Source: Terana coerulea
Taxonomy: Eukaryota; Basidiomycota; Agaricomycetes; Polyporales; Phanerochaetaceae
Length of the DNA stretch: 64,000 bases
NCBI GenBank assembly: GCA_024811115.1
Contig: JAKOGH010000851.1
Location: 124,001-188,000 of the forward strand
Reading direction: 5' to 3'
Translations under genes and position numbers: made by a program
Part shown: positions 22,666 to 34,124 of the stretch, piece after piece
Position numbering within the stretch: the stretch's first letter is position 1
Layout: the number at the start of each line of letters is the position of its first letter
The notes under the pieces: generated by a model
What the model was told of the DNA's origin: nothing
What the model saw: the letters and a program-made list of their open reading frames with translations, nothing else
The model's database searches: none

Positions 22666-24745
22666 CTACGCCGACGGCGGCTGGCCGCGCGCGCGATCCC
22701 CAGCGTCCTCGGAGTCGTACAGTCCGCCCTCGCCGTCGTACCTGGCGTACGTGCGTGTCGTCATCCGTGCTGCAGCGCCGCTCGGCGGGGCAGCGGGCTG
22801 AGGCATTGGGAACATATTGGGTGGGTAATGGACGAGGTAGCCCTCAAACCTCTCCAAAGGAATGTCGCTGCCGCCTCCTTCGTGTCGCGCTGTGCGGTAC
22901 TCGAAGTCGAAAGAAGAACTCGGCGCTGGGCCAAAACGACTATGCTCGACGCCTGCACTGGCCACTGGGTGGGAAGCAGCTGCTCCCCTCCTGGGCTCAG
23001 AAGCCGGCGGGTCGTCTGAAGAATAGCGCAGCTGCATGTCGTCGGCACTTCCCGAATCCCTCGGATGATCAGGGTTCGATGGTGCGTGTTCATGGACAGC
23101 CGGCGTAGGAAAATCTGGCGGCTCCTCGTTCGTGATCCGTGGCGCCTGCTCTCCGCCCGCAGAGGACGTGGCTGAGCCAGAACCGACGGCGCTCGTCGGT
23201 GCGCCGGGAATCTTGCGCACGCCTTTGGGAGCCTTGCCTGGTCCGCGTCGTCTTGCTGCCGCTACGTACTGGCACGGCTGCGCGCGCTTGTGACAGTGCT
23301 GGCACTGCGGTTTCAGCCCGTTGCACTTGAGCTTGCGGCCTGGAGGTGAGCGGCTGCATCAGTACGAAGTGAGAGCGCTGAGGGCACCTCAATGTAGGGC
23401 TGCTTACTGCGACAAAAATTACAGGCAATCTCTGTCTTGCGCGTAACCTTGCGCGGCGGCGGGTCATTGTCACCCTCGTCATCGTCGCTGCCCGCCGCCG
23501 GACGTTTACCTAAAACGACAGCCGGCGACGCTGAAGCAGGCTCCGGAGAGGCAACCGTCCATGGGCTTTCCCGACGCTCCGCCTCGCGCCAGCGGCTGGC
23601 ATACGGATTTCTCGTATGCGGCCGAGGAGGACTGCGAAGCCGCTGCGATATGGGGTCCAGGCCATCGGTAAGCGAGTGCGCAAGGCCTCTGGGTCTCGGG
23701 TCATACGACGGAGCAGGCGCTGCGTCGGGTATAGGGAACGGCGGCGACTCTACGGCGTAGAATGGCGGAAGATGAGGTACCTGCTCGTTGAGGACCGACG
23801 ACAGCGGTGGCAGAGACGGCGCGGAATACGGTGTATTGGACGGCGCGTAGGTGAATAGCTGAGAGGGACCGACGATGGTCGACCGGGCGGCGCTCACGCT
23901 CACTGGTCCGACACATTAGTTGCTTGCCCTCGCCATAGAAATGGTCACACTCACGGTGAGGAGCTGCACCTGGACTCCCCCTTCTCCGGAAACTGGCTTG
24001 TCCACTACTTCCACCCTGCCACTCCGTTTCCGGCGGGTAGCCGGAGTGGTATACTGGCTCGTATGTGCTGTCGAGGGATCTGGCATCCTGGCGTTCTCCG
24101 AGGTCCCAAGTCTCCCTACGTTGCGCTCTGGGTGCCGGATACTGCTGGTAAGGGCCCGGCGTCGGCAGACTCCACTGTCTGCCGGAGTCGGACGAATAGG
24201 AAGCTACCTGGGTAACGTGAGGATGAGCTACCGGCAGGGGGCGGCTCAAATGTTGCGCTTGAGCGAAGGGGGAAGGATGACGGCTGCCCGAGCGGTGGAA
24301 TGGGTTGCGTTGCACTACCGCTGGCGACTGACGAGCCGGCCCCGAAAGCGAGGTGTGGACCAGGATTCCGCCGCTGCCGAGGTGGTGGGTAGAATGCGTT
24401 CGGCGAATGGTTCCGCTGGGGCACAGGCACAGGCAGCACTATGGGACGATCTGCGTGTCCATCTCCGGTGCGCGCCCGGGTGCCTCTGCTGCTGCCCTCC
24501 TCGAATATTGTCGTAGACTGTGTCGCTGCCGCAGAGTATGGCGCAGACGCAGATCTTGCAGTGGTGCCGAAGGCGTGGTGTCTGTGTGGCGCCCTGTCAT
24601 CTTGTCTACCATCCCAACCCTCCAGCGGTCGAGGCTCATCCACTACGACGTTCTGGTGGTGCACAAGGTGCTCCTGAAGCGTGCTCGGAAGGGAGCTCGA
24701 GGGCTCACGGGAGCCCGCCCGGCCTCGTCCTGCGCCTTGATCCAT
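22666..24745 (-). CDS. Zn2Cys6 transcription factor-like protein (gene A)
   Basis: Predicted zinc-cluster regulator. The cluster CNFCRSRKLKCNGLKPQCQH, then CHKRAQPCQY, lies near the middle at about 23250-23430. It is split by an intron right after CNFCR, the same position as in both clusters of the neighbouring gene. Before it lie long Pro/Ser/Gly-rich stretches and an acidic DDDEGDND patch, then basic PRKVTRKTEIA. After it come a basic linker (AAARRRGPGKAPKG) and a disordered tail. ATG-24745 (MDQGAGRGRAG) is the most plausible start, though the frame is open further upstream. Frames change without an obvious intron near 24205-24215 and possibly at the 3' end, so the model is approximate. No fungal-specific transcription-factor domain was recognised. 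The target genes are unknown. Confidence 0.65.
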
Positions 24746-25959
24746 ACTCGCAGTGCAGCGGGAGCCTCGACCGCTGGCTATCAGTCTTCGGGGAAAGGTA
24801 TGTCGTCTCGCTTGCGGTGCAGAAGGAGGGGGAAAAGGTGACGGGGAGGGAGAGCCATTCGCCGATCGAGGAGAGTGCAGAAGAAGGACGGGACGAAAAC
24901 CTCTCGCTCGCCGGGGGAAGGGGGGCGACGGTGGGTGCGCTGCTGACGACGGCAGGAGAGGCGGCCGGGACTGCGAGCGGGACTGAAAAGGACGACCCGC
25001 TAAGGTTTGCTTCCGCTGTTGGTTTCGGTGCGCGCGGGCGAGGACAAAAAAACAGGGGCGCAATCTCGTCGGCGGAGTCATCTGCGGGACTATCGAGTAC
25101 TATGGTTCCGCCCGTCGGTGGGGGTGCACGATGTCTCCGAGCTCATGCCCGCCGCTGCCTTGCCCTGGTCGCGGGGAGGGATGGTAGCGGGCGGTTGTGC
25201 CCAAATTGGCCACCTAGCAAATACCCTCGTGCTCAGGGGTCATGCTCATTGATGGATACTCGTAACTATTTCTCTACGTTATTTACGTTGGTATGCATCT
25301 CCCTTGCGCCGTTTGCACCGTTTGCACCGTCGAAGACGCAGCTTTCGTCGGTGACCTGATCGCCGCAAGCCCACGGGTGCTCCCCAAGCAGCACGCCTCT
25401 CAAACCTATTGCACAGCACGATCGGACGTCATGCCTATATATTTTCTTCGTATAGGCATACCGGACCGCTGAGGCGGTAACGACCGCATGCAACCCCTGT
25501 TCGAGAGATAATCTGGATTTTCCGCAACCCCGCGGCGACGCCGGAAGCCAGCGTGAGCTCAAGTCAGCGGCGCCGGTGGTCCTTCGAGTGGCAGACAGGT
25601 TTAACCAGGGCCTGCGGCGCACTTTCAGGAGGATGCGGTAGATCGGTTGTAGAGCACAATGCAAAGCTATTTTCCCAAGCGGGGGTGCCTCAAAGCCTGT
25701 GCGTCTAAATTCCCGCCGCACAGAACGCAATCTCGATCGGCCGCATCAAATTTCGCACGGTTTCCGCCGTGCTTGAAGCGGTAAGCGTATGGCTTACGGA
25801 GGGCGCACGCTGTTCTCCGTGTTCCGTGCGCTGCTCAAACACTCCGCAAAGGCAAACACACACAGTCGTGCTTTCACCATTATTTCCATGAATTCCTTGG
25901 ATTTTACTCAAGAAAGAGCTGCCAGAGCAAACAGTCGCACTGTGATTCGTCAGAGGGCG
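24746..25959. other. Intergenic region between Zn2Cys6 gene A and ILV3
   Basis: Contains 5' open sequence of the zinc-cluster gene on the minus strand up to about 25081 and then non-coding DNA. No second gene was recognised. Confidence 0.4.
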
Positions 25960-25967
25960 TGACGTCA
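25960..25967 (+). promoter_or_regulatory. CRE/ATF-like palindrome TGACGTCA
   Basis: A perfect palindromic bZIP site about 75 bases before the ILV3 start. ATF/CREB-type factors bind it, and Gcn4 also binds it in yeast. It sits 17 bases before a TGAGTCA site, forming a compact bZIP-binding promoter. Confidence 0.5.
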
Positions 25968-25984
25968 CGGCCGTTATGTCGGCG

Positions 25985-25991
25985 TGAGTCA
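25985..25991 (+). promoter_or_regulatory. Gcn4/CPC1-type site TGAGTCA upstream of ILV3
   Basis: A perfect Gcn4 heptamer 50 bases before ATG-26041. It suggests general amino-acid control of the branched-chain pathway gene behind it. The role is inferred from motif and gene function. Confidence 0.6.
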
Positions 25992-26040
25992 CGATGAATT
26001 AATGCCCTGCATTTTCGCGCCTGCTTCCGAGTCTACCGCC

Positions 26041-28366
26041 ATGTCCGCCCGAACCTCCCTGCTCGTCGGTCGCCGTGGCCTGCAGGCAGGCAACCGCAGG
26101 GCATTTGCCAGCTCTGCCAGCACACGAGCAGAACAACCCGTCATGAACCGGTACAGCAGGACCATCACGCAGCCTAAGACGCAAGGAGCAAGTCAGGCCA
26201 TGCTGTACGCGACTGAAGGCATAAACACCGACGCAGACTTTCAGAAGGCTATGGTTGGGGTCGCTAGTGTGTGGTACGTTGTTGTAGCCACGCTTTCCGA
26301 ACGCGTGTTCATGTATGCATAGGTACGAAGGCAACCCGTGAGATATACGTCCGTGCTCGTGGCGTCGGATACTGATTTGTGTCCGCTCCTCCGTCAAGAT
26401 GCAACCGCCACCTCCTAGGCCTCGGACAGCACGTCAAGAGATCGCTGACGGAAGAAGGCATCATCGGGTACCAGTTTGGTACCGTCGGCGTCAGCGACGG
26501 AATCAGTATGGGTACTCGTGGAATGTCCTACTCTCTCCAGTCGCGGGACCTGATCGCGGACCAGGTGGAGTCCGCCGCCGGAGGCCACTGGCTCGACGGC
26601 ATGGTCGCTATCCCGGGGTGTGACAAGAACATGCCTGGCGTGCTGATGGCCCGTGAGTAACGCAGCTTGGATGAACGTGTCAGGCGTGCTAAGCGTAATG
26701 AAGTCGGGAGGCTGAACCGCCCGGGTCTCATGCTTTACGGCGGCACCATTCGTCCTGGATCGTGCGCCAGTGCACCCCAGCTGGACATCGTATCTGCATT
26801 CCAGTCATACGGAAAGTACCTCCAGGATGGTCGGACAGAAGCTGCAGAGCAGGAACGTTACGACACGGTACGACACGCCTGCCCAGGTCCAGGCGCCTGC
26901 GGAGGAGTGAGTGCTACGCATTGAAAACATTCGCCCGTTATGTTGATACCTCCTATGCCAGATGTATACCGCCAACACGATGGCTTCCTGCGCCGAAGCT
27001 CTCGGCATGTCCCTGCCCGGCTCGTCTTCGTTCCCTGCCGAGTATCCAGAAAAGCACGAAGAATGCGCGGCCGTGGGACCCGCCATGCGCGTGCTTCTCG
27101 AGAGAAACATCCTCCCGCGAGATATTATGACCCGATCTGCGTTTGAGAACGCCATGGTACGCTGCACGGCGAGTGTCGTATACCCTTTTATTAATTAAGT
27201 TCTCCCGTCAGGTTCTCACCATGATCTTGGGTGGATCTACGAACGCCGTGCTGCACCTCATTGCCATTGCCCACTCAGTTGGCGTTGAATTGACGATTGA
27301 CGACTTCCAATCCGTTTCGGACCGCGTCCCGTTCATCTCAGACCTCAAACCCAGCGGCAAGTATGTCATGGAAGATGTCTACAAGATTGGTGGTATCCCC
27401 AGTAAGTCATTCGGCAGCAATAACGGCACATATGGCTAAGCTTGAACCTATGCTCGCTTCCCTACTAGAAATTATGGCCTACTTGCTGAAGAACAATCTC
27501 ATCGACGGCAACAACATGACCGTGACCGGCAAGACTCTCGGTGAGAACCTCGAGCGGTGGACACACAAGCACGGCGAGCTCTCCTTCACGGAACAGGATG
27601 TCATCCGCCCGCTGGAGAAGCCCATCAAGGAGACTGGTCACCTGCGGTACGGATTTGCATATGGACGGGAGATGGGATGCTAACATGGCATCGTGCAGGA
27701 TCTTGAAAGGCAATCTCGCGCCCGGAGGCGCGGTCGCGAAGATCACCGGCAAGGAGGGGCTCGGCTTCACTGGCAAGGCCCGCGCATTTGATTCGGAGGA
27801 CGACTTCATTGCGGCGGTGGAAAGTGGCTCCATCAAGAAGGGCGAGAAGACGGTGGTCGTGCTGCGTTATCTCGGCCCCAAGGGCGGCCCAGGTAAGTAA
27901 CTGCTGCCCAAACACTCTGAAGAGCATAACTTAGTTCGCCCACTCTGTCCAGGTATGCCCGAAATGCTGAAGCCTACTAGCTTGATCATGGGTGCGGGAC
28001 TGGGCCACGATGTTGCGTCTCTGACAGACGGGCGATTCAGCGGAGGGTGAGTTGTCTGATCGTTCTTCCATCCGGCGAAGCCTCAGCCACTGAACTTTCT
28101 ACTCGCCTTCTAGGAGCCATGGTTTCTGCATTGGCCACGTCGTGCCTGAGGCGCAGGTCGGCGGCCCGATCGCGCTAGTCCGGGACGGGGATATCATCTC
28201 GGTGGACGCTGTGAAGAACACCATCGAGCTGCGCGTGCCGCCAGAGGAGCTCGCGAAGCGCCGGGCGGCATGGAAGGCGCCGCCGCTCAAGGTTAGCCAG
28301 GGAACCTTGTTCAAGTACACCAAAGTCGTGGAAGACGCGAGTCGCGGCTGCATTACGGACGCGTGA
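26041..28366 (+). CDS. ILV3: Dihydroxyacid dehydratase, mitochondrial
   Basis: Dehydrates 2,3-dihydroxy-3-methylbutanoate and the C6 analogue in Val, Ile and Leu synthesis. The N-terminus [20 protein letters not shown] is an Arg-rich, acid-free mitochondrial presequence. Family signatures follow: [20 protein letters not shown], the Fe-S-binding [50 protein letters not shown], and the C-terminal [23 protein letters not shown] and [12 protein letters not shown]. The three Cys expected to hold the iron-sulfur cluster are in NPCN, GCDKN and GACGG. About ten introns interrupt it; every junction checked keeps phase (for example CCC-A/AA ATT at 27400, GGA-GG/G AGC at 28047), and no frame break was found. 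Stop is TGA at 28364-28366. Two bZIP sites lie 50-80 bases upstream of the start. Confidence 0.95.
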
Positions 28367-28446
28367 ACGATGGGCCGCATCCGCCCACTGGCAACTCAAA
28401 AGTACAGATGTCTATCGACTCTAATACAGATACCTGAATGAACATA

Positions 28447-30659
28447 TCATTTGCTCCTTGCTGTCTGCTTCACCTTCCGCTTCTTTTCTGCTTTTGGAAT
28501 CTTGTGTTTTCGCTTCTCCTTGGCCTCGGCCTTGACGGCCTTCTTGCGCTCCTGTGCGATCGTTAGCACGGGGCAGCGGCGAAGAGACATTCAGACATAC
28601 CTTCTTGGCCTCTTTGTCTTCATGTCTGTGTCCTCGGGGCTTACGCTCTGCGAAATCTCCTTCGCCGCCTTCCTCCTCTTCGTCATCGGACTCGGACTCG
28701 TCGTCGCCCGACTCCGTGCCGTCTTCAGTCTCCGCCGGACCGCTGTGCTCAGGCGCAAACTGCACCCTACGCCGTTCGTCAGACGCGTCCTTCTCCCTCG
28801 GCGCAACAATACCAATGGTGTCCTTGTATATCAGGTTTTCGGCTTCGCCTCTGTTCAACGCTCCCACGTCCCGTTCCGGATCGAACACTTCGTTCAGGTT
28901 CCGTGGGATGTACGAGCGCAGGAACACCGAGTCCTCGTCCACGGCAGCGCGGCCGCTCGCCGCAGCAGGGGCATTGCTGTCTTCGTCCTCGTCGGCACGC
29001 TCGCTCGCCGCGAGGCGTTGCTGAAAAGACCGCGTCTTCGCCGCCCTCGTGCGCGAAGCTCTCCTTTGTGACAAACTCGAAGGCGTCGCGGAGCCCCAGG
29101 CAGCGGACGCCCCGTTTGGAGAAGAAGTCTTCCACGTTACGTAGGTCTGCGCGCAGGAAGTCGAACGCGTGTGGGTGGTCGTGCTCGACGGACTGGGAGA
29201 CATCGATGATGACCAGGTGGCCAGGCAGCTCGTCGTGCTGCGCTTGTTCCGCTGTCCGTGTTGTGGACTCGCCGTCCGGTGCAGCGGTTGTGGACGGCCG
29301 CTCCACGTGGTATAGGATATTGTACTCTGAGAGATCGGCATGAACGAGCTTGCATTCGTGGAACATTCTGCGGGTCATGAGGAGTAGCTCTTTGTAGAGC
29401 TCAGGCATTAGACTGGGTGGGATGTTGGCATCCTTCAGCCGAGGCGAGGCCCTGTAACATACGTTTATGAGATATCACACGGAAATGAGGAGTTACGTAC
29501 CACCCGTCGGCGTCGCCAATGAAACCCATGACAAGCACGTTCTCGCGTACTTCAATAGGATCTGGGCAGCGGATTCCGGCGGTCTGGAGACGCTTCAAGT
29601 TACGCATCTCCTTCTCGGCCCACACGCGGACCATTTTGCGGGGATTATGTCGACTATCAGTATTTGCATTAGAGTGAGAATCAATCAATGTAGATAGGGG
29701 TATACACACCTATAGCCTTTACGGAATCGGTATTCTCCCGAGACGTACCGGTCGCGGTCCTTGAATACCAAGATGGAGGTCTTGTATATCTTCAAAGCCA
29801 AATGCCTGCGCTCAGGTGTTACGGCGTGATAGACGTTGGCCTAGAAGGTTCATGGCTCAGTACCCATCCTCGAGGACGGGAAATGGTAGAAGTACCTCCT
29901 TACCAGTGCTAACACAACCGTTAACTTCATAGAGCAAGCCGCGACCAATCATCTTGAAGAGAATGACCCTCGTACGAGGATCCAGTACTTGCTCAGTGGT
30001 TGCTCGGTCGGATTTGTCCTTCATGTTTGCAGTGGCAGAGGGACCTTTCCTGTTGACTCCTACGCTGAGATCGTAGCGCATGTCCAGGTTCCGTATCCGG
30101 CCAGAATATTTTGAGAGAGCCTGCAGCTGATTCTCCGCCTTGTCCTTGGAATGCGTGCTGGTAGACGCAGAGGGTCCGGCGTTCTGCTTCACCGAGCGGG
30201 GTCGATTAACTGCGGGGAGTGCGGCGACGCTGGCTTTGTGGTCGATGGTGGAAGCTACCCCTTGCGCGGCACCTGTGCGCACAGCAACATGCTGCCTCAC
30301 TCGGTTATACTGTTTTGTAAAATCTGGTTGGATACGTTCGTCTCTCTAAGTATCGGAAAGCTTGAGTGGAACACACCTCGTTCAGCAACCTCCCAGTCCT
30401 CGTCCTCTGCTCGCAAAGTTCCAAATGCTGCTGCCTCCATGTCGTCCTCTGCATCCTCAAACTCATCTCGTTCCTCGTCCTCATCGTCTTCTTCACTTTC
30501 GCTAGACCACTCCAAGAGGGTCTCCTCGTCAATGAAACGATGTCCCGTTTGCGCTCGACCGTCTATTGGGGCAGATTCGTTTGCTGGTACGGCTGCATCG
30601 TCTGGGGCATCGTCAAACTGGCCGTCTTCCACATTTTCACCGTGCCGCGGGCTAACCAT
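28447..30659 (-). CDS. RIO1: Atypical protein kinase Rio1
   Basis: RIO-family kinase/ATPase of late 40S ribosome maturation, acting on pre-40S particles in the cytoplasm. ATG-30659 starts [14 protein letters not shown]. An acidic N-terminus ([18 protein letters not shown]) is followed by [12 protein letters not shown]. The nucleotide-binding [30 protein letters not shown], the catalytic loop [12 protein letters not shown] and the metal-binding [19 protein letters not shown] are all present. The C-terminus is acidic ([17 protein letters not shown]), then Lys-rich (VKQTARSK), as in yeast Rio1. One extra base in a TTTT run near 29018-29024 breaks the frame between DAVF and [15 protein letters not shown]; both sides are typical of the family. 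The catalytic Asp residues are intact, so an active enzyme is expected if the frame break is an artefact. Confidence 0.92.
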
Positions 30660-30937
30660 CGTGTTACCTTGCGTATCTACCGTAGCAGAGTAGCAGAGTA
30701 TGTACTCGCAGAATTAGTGCAGAATTCTGAAGCTGCTAAATTGCTGATTCGGCAATCCCCGTCGATCCCTCGTCAGCAAGTCTGACTCAGCGTTCTGCTC
30801 GCAGTGTTAACGTTGCTCCTCCTGTGGCTGTGCCATGCAGCCTGCGACGTGGTCTACACTATCTTTCAGGTAGCCTCTCATCTCGACATATACTCAAGGG
30901 CGTCCTGGTGCATTCCTTCTGATTCTGAGCACTCGAC

Positions 30938-31639
30938 ATGTCTATTCGCCAGAGGATACCATTCAAGCTAGACAGCGACGGTTATGCAGCTGATGATGAT
31001 GGTCGCATCCTGGACGAACAAGGCATGTCGGATACTTCATTTGCGCTGACCGGTTGGTCTAATTGAAAGGAGCTTAGAACAGGAAGAGGTGATTGACCGT
31101 CTGAAGGGCCAAAGTGGTCAACGAAACGCGCAATATGCAATCGTATTGCAGGTCGTTATAGGCTTGTCTTCACTCTTGTGAGTGATTCGTCAAACTGTAC
31201 GAAATATCAACTTATATATCTGCATGCTAGACATCTTGTATATCTGTTCAACCCTTCTAAGGAATCTCCCCTCGCTGCTCTCTACTCAGGATCTACACTC
31301 AAATCTGAAGTACTTCCACTTGCTACTCCCTTCGCGCTGCTGCACCTCGTTATCCACGCAAATCTCAGTCTTCACTTGCTCTCTCCTCGACACCCATTCC
31401 GTGTTAACGTATCAACCGGTACTCAGGGCCAACTCCCGATGCGCTACCTGGTGCTGTTCGGCCTCGCCTCCCTTGCGCCCGCCCTGTCGCTCTGTTTGAA
31501 CTCCTGGCTCGACTGGGTCTGGTGGAGTGCAACGTTGCTCTTGACATGGTTTATTTACAGTGGGCAGGATTGGGCTCAGCAGGAAATGGAGGCAATTCAG
31601 CAGCTGGAGACGCTTCGATACAACGCGAAAGGGGCGTGA
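30938..31639 (+). CDS. Small conserved-looking membrane protein
   Basis: Three exons (30938-31026, 31070-31177, 31231-31639) join in phase to about 200 residues. The N-terminus MSIRQRIPFKLDSDGYAA is soluble and acidic. A first hydrophobic helix spans the second junction (QYAIVLQVVIGLSSLLHLVY). Two or three more lie at the positions of PFALLHLVIHANLSLHLL, RYLVLFGLASLAPALSL and WVWWSATLLLTWFIYSG. It ends with a short amphipathic tail containing QQEMEAIQQLE. No signal peptide or enzyme motif was seen and I do not recognise the family. The model is supported by clean GT..AG junctions and by hydrophobic segments that continue across one of them. Confidence 0.65.
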
Positions 31640-32006
31640 TGCAGGGCGCGGCGCGGCGGAACGTGAGAGAGGAGACAAATGTACAGTGCGAGATTATATA
31701 TATAATGGTACAACAACTAATGTACACTAAGGAGCATCCGAAGTCCATGATGAATATAACAAAGCCAGCAGTGGGCATATTGAGATGCACTGGAAAACAC
31801 TGAGACCTATCAACGTACAAGTACAACGATGCCTGCAGGAGCCAGCATCCAGTACTCAGGACATTATCCGGACGGTCAGAATCCCCACGTCGATATGGTG
31901 TCTCTCTTGCCTTTCTTGGTCGGGGTGATGGGAGTGCCGCCTCGGGAAGCTCCGAACGCCTCGTCAGGCCGACCGATGATCTGGACACCCGAGACTGTTG
32001 TTGGAC

Positions 32007-33446
32007 TCATGCCGGTCCTTCATCGACAAGCGGCTGCCACGACCTGTACCAAGCGTGTAGGTCGATGATAGTGAAGGGATCTCGTTCTGGCTCTCGAATC
32101 TTGAGTGGGCAAGCGCCACGCTGTCGTGAGGGTACCCTCGAGACTTGTGCCTCCAAAATGCCCACGCGTTCCATATATTCTAGTGTGCAGAATATTAGAC
32201 ATATTTACCTTCACAATGAGCGAGGAGAAACCACGCACAGGCTGGGAGATGAATGTGAGGAAGAGCGCCATTCCAACTGAAAGACTTGAATGAGCTCTGA
32301 ACGAACGCTGAGGATTTACGCATTACCTGAAGCTGAGAGCATGTCTGGAAGTACGCCAAGGGTTTGAGGCGCAAGGATGGCTACCAGATTGATCCTGTGG
32401 GTGGTCAGAAGGAGTATTATCCAGTGGAGTGAAGCACTACGCACACAGTGGATGCAAGGAGAAAGCAAGTAAACAGAGACACCCTAGAGACAAATGCAAT
32501 GCTTTCGTTTGTTAAATGGCCGCCCCTGCGAAGGAGACGCCAATATCGTGCAGAGGTCACTGCTATATGGACTGCAAGGCGGTCAATAGTTGCCCTCTGC
32601 GATATTAATTTTCGGCACCTACTTTCAAGGGCAACAGCAGACAAGCAGACAACGGTGGAGATTAGAGCGACTGCTGTTGAACTATCGTGTGAGAGCAGTT
32701 GAGTGTAAAGTGACATGAGATACAACATCAGGTACCCACAGCTGAGTTGAGTTTAGGGAGCAGTAGAAGTAACGCTGAGATCGCGTCACTTGGTCCGGAT
32801 GCTGAAGGCCAATGTTCGCCCCCGCTGCGACAAATACCCCAAGCATAATGAAGGGGGTGCAGTAAAGCTGTGTACAAAGTAAACGTCCATCATTAAAAGA
32901 GGAATGGGGAAGCGACGTACTGCAATCTGCCCGATGAGACGGCCTCTGCTTCTCCGTTGCAGCTCCACACCCATATCCGGATCGTCATACGTTCTCCAGG
33001 TATAGAAGGCCAAAACCAAGACAGCTGTACAGGTCCTATAAGAATACTTCAGGTAAGGTAGAACAAAGGGCATGAAGGCGAGCCACGCACATAGGGGGTA
33101 CGGCACCCAATAGAGAAGCCTGAGCTATGCAAAGACCTCTGCCCGGCTCAGGACCAGTGTGCTCGCCGACATAGAAACTATAGTGGGACCTTAGAGGTCG
33201 TATGCAGCGGTTTGTATCAAAAAGGACTCACAGAAGCGTAGAGGAGATTGATGCTATAATCCAAGTTACGCAAACTAGTATCAGCGCTGGTATTTTTGGG
33301 ACTGTCTTTGCGAAGAGAAAGGTGGCTATGAGGATGGGTAGAGCAATATGGCCTGCCGCAATTTGAAAGAAAAGCCAGATTGCGAGGTCGGTGGATGCGC
33401 GAGGGCCTATCTCAGCCTCAGTAATACCTGAAAGCGCATTGAACAT
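32007..33446 (-). CDS. Seven-transmembrane receptor-like protein (basidiomycete family)
   Basis: Multi-exon membrane protein. It starts near MFNALSGITEAEIGPRAS (ATG-33446). Hydrophobic segments follow: LAIWLFFQIAAGHIALPILI, ALILVCVTWIIASISSTLLF, the loop VGEHTGPEPGRGLCIAQA, CTAVLVLAFYTW, TPFIMLGVFVAAGANIGL, STAVALISTVVCLSAVAL, VSLFTCFLLASTVINLVAIL and MALFLTFISQPVRGF. The extracellular-type FYVG..GPEP..GLC and RYFYCS motifs recur in a 7-TM family expanded in Agaricomycetes and annotated as GPCR-like. At least seven introns are placed by phase; the last exon reads WQPLVDEGPA then stop. No frame break was seen. The ligand and G-protein coupling are unknown. An upstream in-frame extension is possible. 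Confidence 0.7.
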
Positions 33447-34124
33447 AAACCTGTGGGACCAGCTTGTGCGGTAGTGACTTGAAGACGTACGTCTGAAGAG
33501 GATGTGCATCGCTACAGGTGCAGCACCGGAAGCAGCAGACGGAGCAAGCGAGCTGGTTGTAGTGGGAGTCAAGTTCAAGTGCTGCGGGTCGCTCAGCCTC
33601 TTTCGAGGTCTTGATGAACACGAGAGAGGAGCGTGAACATGACGATGTGCACGAGGATTTAATAGAATGTTTCCAATGACGTTGTTCCCTGCAGTATCGC
33701 CTTCAGCAGTATATAGCAGAACAAGAGATAGGCAGCACACCTTACAAGGGTCCGAATAAGATAGAAACCGATCTTCCGCGTGAGGCATCAACCTGCTTTG
33801 GTGCAGTCTGATAGTAAAGCAGGGTATCAAGTGGCGTGAAAAGACGCATAGTCGACTTTGGACACTACGGTCTCTGGAAATCTGGAAGTTTGAACACGAA
33901 AGATGTGATGGAAGTCACGCCTCGAGTGTCCCTTGTTTGTGTGACGGGGAGAACAACAGAGGTTGCAGGTAACACAGCTACGTATCCTTATTCCCACAGC
34001 TTTGTGGCGTTCTCCCAGGCTCTCCCGTCCAAGCCGAGGCCGAACGGCAAGCGCCACATGGGCGGTTGTTTCCTTTCCTCTGCTTTCGTCACTCTCTTCT
34101 GCTTATTTCTCCCCGCCTCTCACG
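33447..34124. other. Divergent spacer between 7-TM gene and the 34125 gene
   Basis: Probably two promoters back to back. The minus-strand frame of the 7-TM gene stays open upstream, and a pyrimidine-rich stretch (TTCCTTTCCTCTGC and TCTCTTCTGC) precedes ATG-34125. No separate gene was seen. Confidence 0.4.

Noticed and set aside
28447..29071. Plus-strand hydrophobic frame ([17 protein letters not shown]) suggesting a membrane protein
   Set aside because: It is the reverse complement of the charged Rio1 C-terminus; such shadows are always hydrophobic.
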